8,744 nt of DNA, from positions 1-8,744 of the forward strand of contig DCBP01000101.1 of NCBI GenBank assembly GCA_002314055.1, given 5' to 3'. The position numbers and the translations under genes are program-made. Shown here one piece after another: positions 7,549-8,744 of the stretch. Position 1 is the first letter of the stretch. Each line of letters opens with the position of its first letter. Source of the stretch: Prevotella sp. UBA1104. Its GTDB lineage: Bacteria > Bacteroidota > Bacteroidia > Bacteroidales > Bacteroidaceae. The notes beneath the pieces were generated by a model. The model had not been told where the DNA came from. It saw nothing but the letters and a program-made list of their open reading frames with translations, and made no database searches.

Positions 7549-7850
7549 GGGCGGATATCAAATAAATTTGAGAAACCGGTTATGTTAAAGACGTTCTTTA
7601 TGTCGTCGTTGATATGCTCGATGACGAGACTTCCGTTTTTAGCTTGCACTTCCTTGCGTAGCGACAGAAACAGACGCAGACCGCTACTGCTGATGTATTC
7701 CAATCCTGTGCAATCGAGAACAATCTCCTTTTCGGCATTCTCTTTAAGCGGCAGAAAGTCTTTCTCGCATTTTGCAGCATTTATAGTGTCGAGTCGTCCA
7801 GTAACAGTTGCCAGGACCGTGTTTCCTTCAATTTTTATTTCTGTATTCAT
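7545..7850 (-). CDS. STAS-domain anti-anti-sigma factor-like protein
   Basis: This 101-aa protein is a single STAS domain of the RsbV/SpoIIAA type. It has the opening strands (IKIEGNTVLATVTGRLD), the central LDCTGLEYISSSGLRLFLSL (45-64), and the closing segment VFNITGFSNLFDIRP. In this family a serine in the SSG turn is phosphorylated by a cognate kinase and dephosphorylated by a PP2C phosphatase; here Ser55 or Ser56 is the candidate. The Asp that usually precedes the serines in SpoIIAA and RsbV (DSSG) is Ser54. The stop codon overlaps the GTG start of the phosphatase/kinase gene, so the two proteins are probably made together and are partners. It starts at ATG 7850 and has a plausible promoter about 115 bp upstream. 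What it binds when unphosphorylated is not shown in the window. Confidence 0.9.
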   Translation of the reverse strand: MNTEIKIEGNTVLATVTGRLDTINAAKCEKDFLPLKENAEKEIVLDCTGLEYISSSGLRLFLSLRKEVQAKNGSLVIEHINDDIKNVFNITGFSNLFDIRP

Positions 7851-7963
7851 AATCGTTCAAATAAAAGTTATAAATGATATTTTTGTAATTTGATTCTATT
7901 TATTGTCATATCGCCGAAGCAGCAGAAATCTATACTAAAGTTGCTCCTTTGTCTTGCATTTTG

Positions 7964-7994
7964 CAAATTTAATAACTTTAATCGTTGCATGCAA
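7964..7994 (-). promoter_or_regulatory. Promoter of the STAS-phosphatase operon
   Basis: Read on the minus strand, TTG (7994-7992), a 20-bp spacer and TAAATTTG followed by CA (7971-7964) fit the Bacteroidetes -33/-7 promoter. It would give a leader of roughly 105-110 nt before the STAS ATG. Two symmetric TTGCA/TGCAA sites (7954-7966 and 7985-7994) overlap its two boxes. Confidence 0.55.
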
Positions 7995-8025
7995 TAGACA
8001 AGAAAGAAAAAAAACTGCAGAATAC

Positions 8026-8055
8026 TTGATTTGTCGTTATTTATGACTACTTTTG
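8026..8055 (+). promoter_or_regulatory. Promoter of the chrA-like gene
   Basis: TTG (8026-8028), a 19-bp spacer and TACTTTTG (8048-8055) match the Bacteroidetes -33/TAnnTTTG arrangement well. The predicted start of transcription lies about 20-25 nt before the ATG at 8085. The leader is A-rich (aaaaagaaaaaaat) with no classic Shine-Dalgarno, as is usual in this phylum. It is divergent from the STAS operon promoter; the two share a 234-bp intergenic region. Confidence 0.6.
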
Positions 8056-8084
8056 TAGCAACAAAGCAACAAAAAGAAAAAAAT

Positions 8085-8609
8085 ATGTTATTGGATTTTT
8101 TCCTTACCTGCAATAAAATAGGAGCGTTCACCCTTGGCGGCGGCTATGCCATGATACCGATAATGGAGCGTGAATTCGTCGACAAGAACGGATGGATGGA
8201 CAAGCAGGAATTTATGGATATAATGGTCGTGGCACAGACCACACCGGGAATTTTCGCCATAGACATGGCAAGTCATATAGGTTACAAATTGCGTGGAGTG
8301 TGGGGCGGAATAGTAGGAGCCGTGGGCATCGCCTTGCCGTCGATTATCGCGATACTCGTTATTGCCGTGTTCTTCCAGACATTCAAGGACAATGTATATG
8401 TTGGTAAATTCTTCCGTGGCGTGCGTCCAGCCGTTGTAGCCCTCATAGCATCTCCGTGTTTCTCGATGGCAAAGACGGCAAAGCTTAATATCCGCAATAT
8501 ATGGATTCCCATAGTCTGCTGTCTGCTTATTGCCCTCTTCGGCGTTTCTCCGATATGGGTGATAATTGCAGCGGGAGTAGGAGGATGGCTGTGGGGGAAG
8601 GTGAATTAA
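8085..8609 (+). CDS. chrA: Half-length chromate transporter (ChrA/CHR family)
   Basis: The 174-aa protein is one CHR domain, as in the short-chain members of the chromate transporter family, which usually work as a pair of separately encoded halves. The family signature is clear: FFLTCNKIGAFTLGGGYAM (residues 5-23), then PIMEREFV and the segment AQTTPGIFAIDMASHIGYK, then FRGVRPAVVALI. Hydrophobic stretches near 73-95, 118-128 and 139-170 are membrane segments. ATG 8085 is chosen because an in-frame TTG 54 bp earlier would overlap the promoter and add a polar stretch unlike the family. The partner half would be expected immediately downstream but only repeats are seen in the remaining 135 bp. 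Many ChrA homologues in anaerobes have no tested substrate, so chromate export is a family label, not a demonstrated role. The final codons lie within a 43-bp direct repeat. Confidence 0.88.
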   Translation: MLLDFFLTCNKIGAFTLGGGYAMIPIMEREFVDKNGWMDKQEFMDIMVVAQTTPGIFAIDMASHIGYKLRGVWGGIVGAVGIALPSIIAILVIAVFFQTFKDNVYVGKFFRGVRPAVVALIASPCFSMAKTAKLNIRNIWIPIVCCLLIALFGVSPIWVIIAAGVGGWLWGKVN

Positions 8610-8710
8610 GAGTTTAGAGTTTAGAATGTAGAATTAAGAGTTGTCGGTTGCACCGATTAGGAATTGATGAATTAAGAGTTTAGAGTTTAGAATGTAGAAT
8701 TAAGAGTTGT
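8602..8710. repeat. Two perfect 43-bp direct repeats
   Basis: Positions 8602-8644 and 8668-8710 are identical over 43 bp and are offset by 66 bp. Each unit contains two copies of gaattaagag around a gttta-rich middle, and a partial further unit follows at 8711-8720, giving five occurrences of gaattaaga in all. The 23-bp gap contains a small hairpin, tcggt tgc accga (8644-8656). The first unit covers the last codons and stop of the chrA-like gene. No open frame of note runs through them. Confidence 0.9.
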
Positions 8711-8724
8711 AGAATTAAGAACTG

Positions 8725-8744
8725 AAGTTTCTGATTTAGTTCTT
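8725..8744. repeat. Partial third copy of the C-rich repeat, cut by window end
   Basis: The last 20 bases match the outer edge of the left arms at 3874-3894 (one T fewer) and 4975-4994. The C-rich core would be expected immediately beyond the window. As with the other copies, it lies downstream of a stop codon. Confidence 0.75.

Noticed and set aside
8031..8084. TTG-initiated N-terminal extension of the chrA-like protein
   Set aside because: The extension covers the promoter -7 element and adds a polar stretch not typical of CHR-domain N-termini; ATG 8085 starts right at the family signature.
8602..8710. CRISPR-like array
   Set aside because: Only two full units with one 23-bp gap, sub-repeats within the unit, overlap with a coding end, and no cas genes in the window.

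Overview
The window looks like a chromosomal segment from a member of the Bacteroidetes (Bacteroidota), most probably a Prevotella/Bacteroides-type gut or oral anaerobe. The evidence is three upstream regions with the Bacteroidetes promoter -7 element TAnnTTTG, A-rich leaders without strong Shine-Dalgarno sequences, an exported LacZ-type GH2 enzyme, a small exported carboxypeptidase-regulatory-like (CarboxypepD_reg) protein, and intergenic G/C-rich repeats in an otherwise AT-rich intergenic background. The genus is inferred, not proven.

Layout. (1) 37-3129 (+) is an exported GH2 beta-galactosidase with both catalytic glutamates, closed by a strong stem-loop terminator at 3154-3220. (2) 3333-3836 (+) is a small exported CarboxypepD_reg-like protein with its own promoter. 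(3) 3874-4103 is an inverted pair of C-rich repeat arms lying between convergent genes. (4) 4107-4958 (-) is a stand-alone RelA/SpoT-type nucleotidyltransferase-domain protein in which the usual GTP/GDP-binding G-loop motif is not visible. (5) 4975-5189 is a second inverted pair of the same repeat. (6) 5191-7548 (-) is a membrane sensor with Cache, HAMP, SpoIIE-type PP2C phosphatase and C-terminal RsbW/SpoIIAB-like ATPase domains. It starts inside the stop codon of (7) 7545-7850 (-), a STAS anti-anti-sigma-type protein. (8) A divergent promoter region at 7851-8084 separates this operon from (9) 8085-8609 (+), a half-length chromate-transporter (ChrA) family protein. (10) The window ends in two perfect 43-bp direct repeats and the first 20 bases of a third copy of the C-rich repeat.

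How the genes fit together. The STAS gene and the phosphatase/kinase fusion form a self-contained partner-switching module: the ATPase domain would phosphorylate the STAS serine and the PP2C domain would remove the phosphate under control of an extracytoplasmic signal. No sigma factor is encoded here, so the output is unknown. The RelA/SpoT-like gene lies 232 bp downstream on the same strand, separated by a repeat pair, and could be read through from the same transcript. This is inference. The lacZ, CarboxypepD_reg and chrA genes show no obvious functional link to that module. The most noteworthy items are the REP/BIME-like repeats that sit at gene 3' ends, the atypical RelA-like protein, and the fused phosphatase/kinase sensor with its STAS partner.
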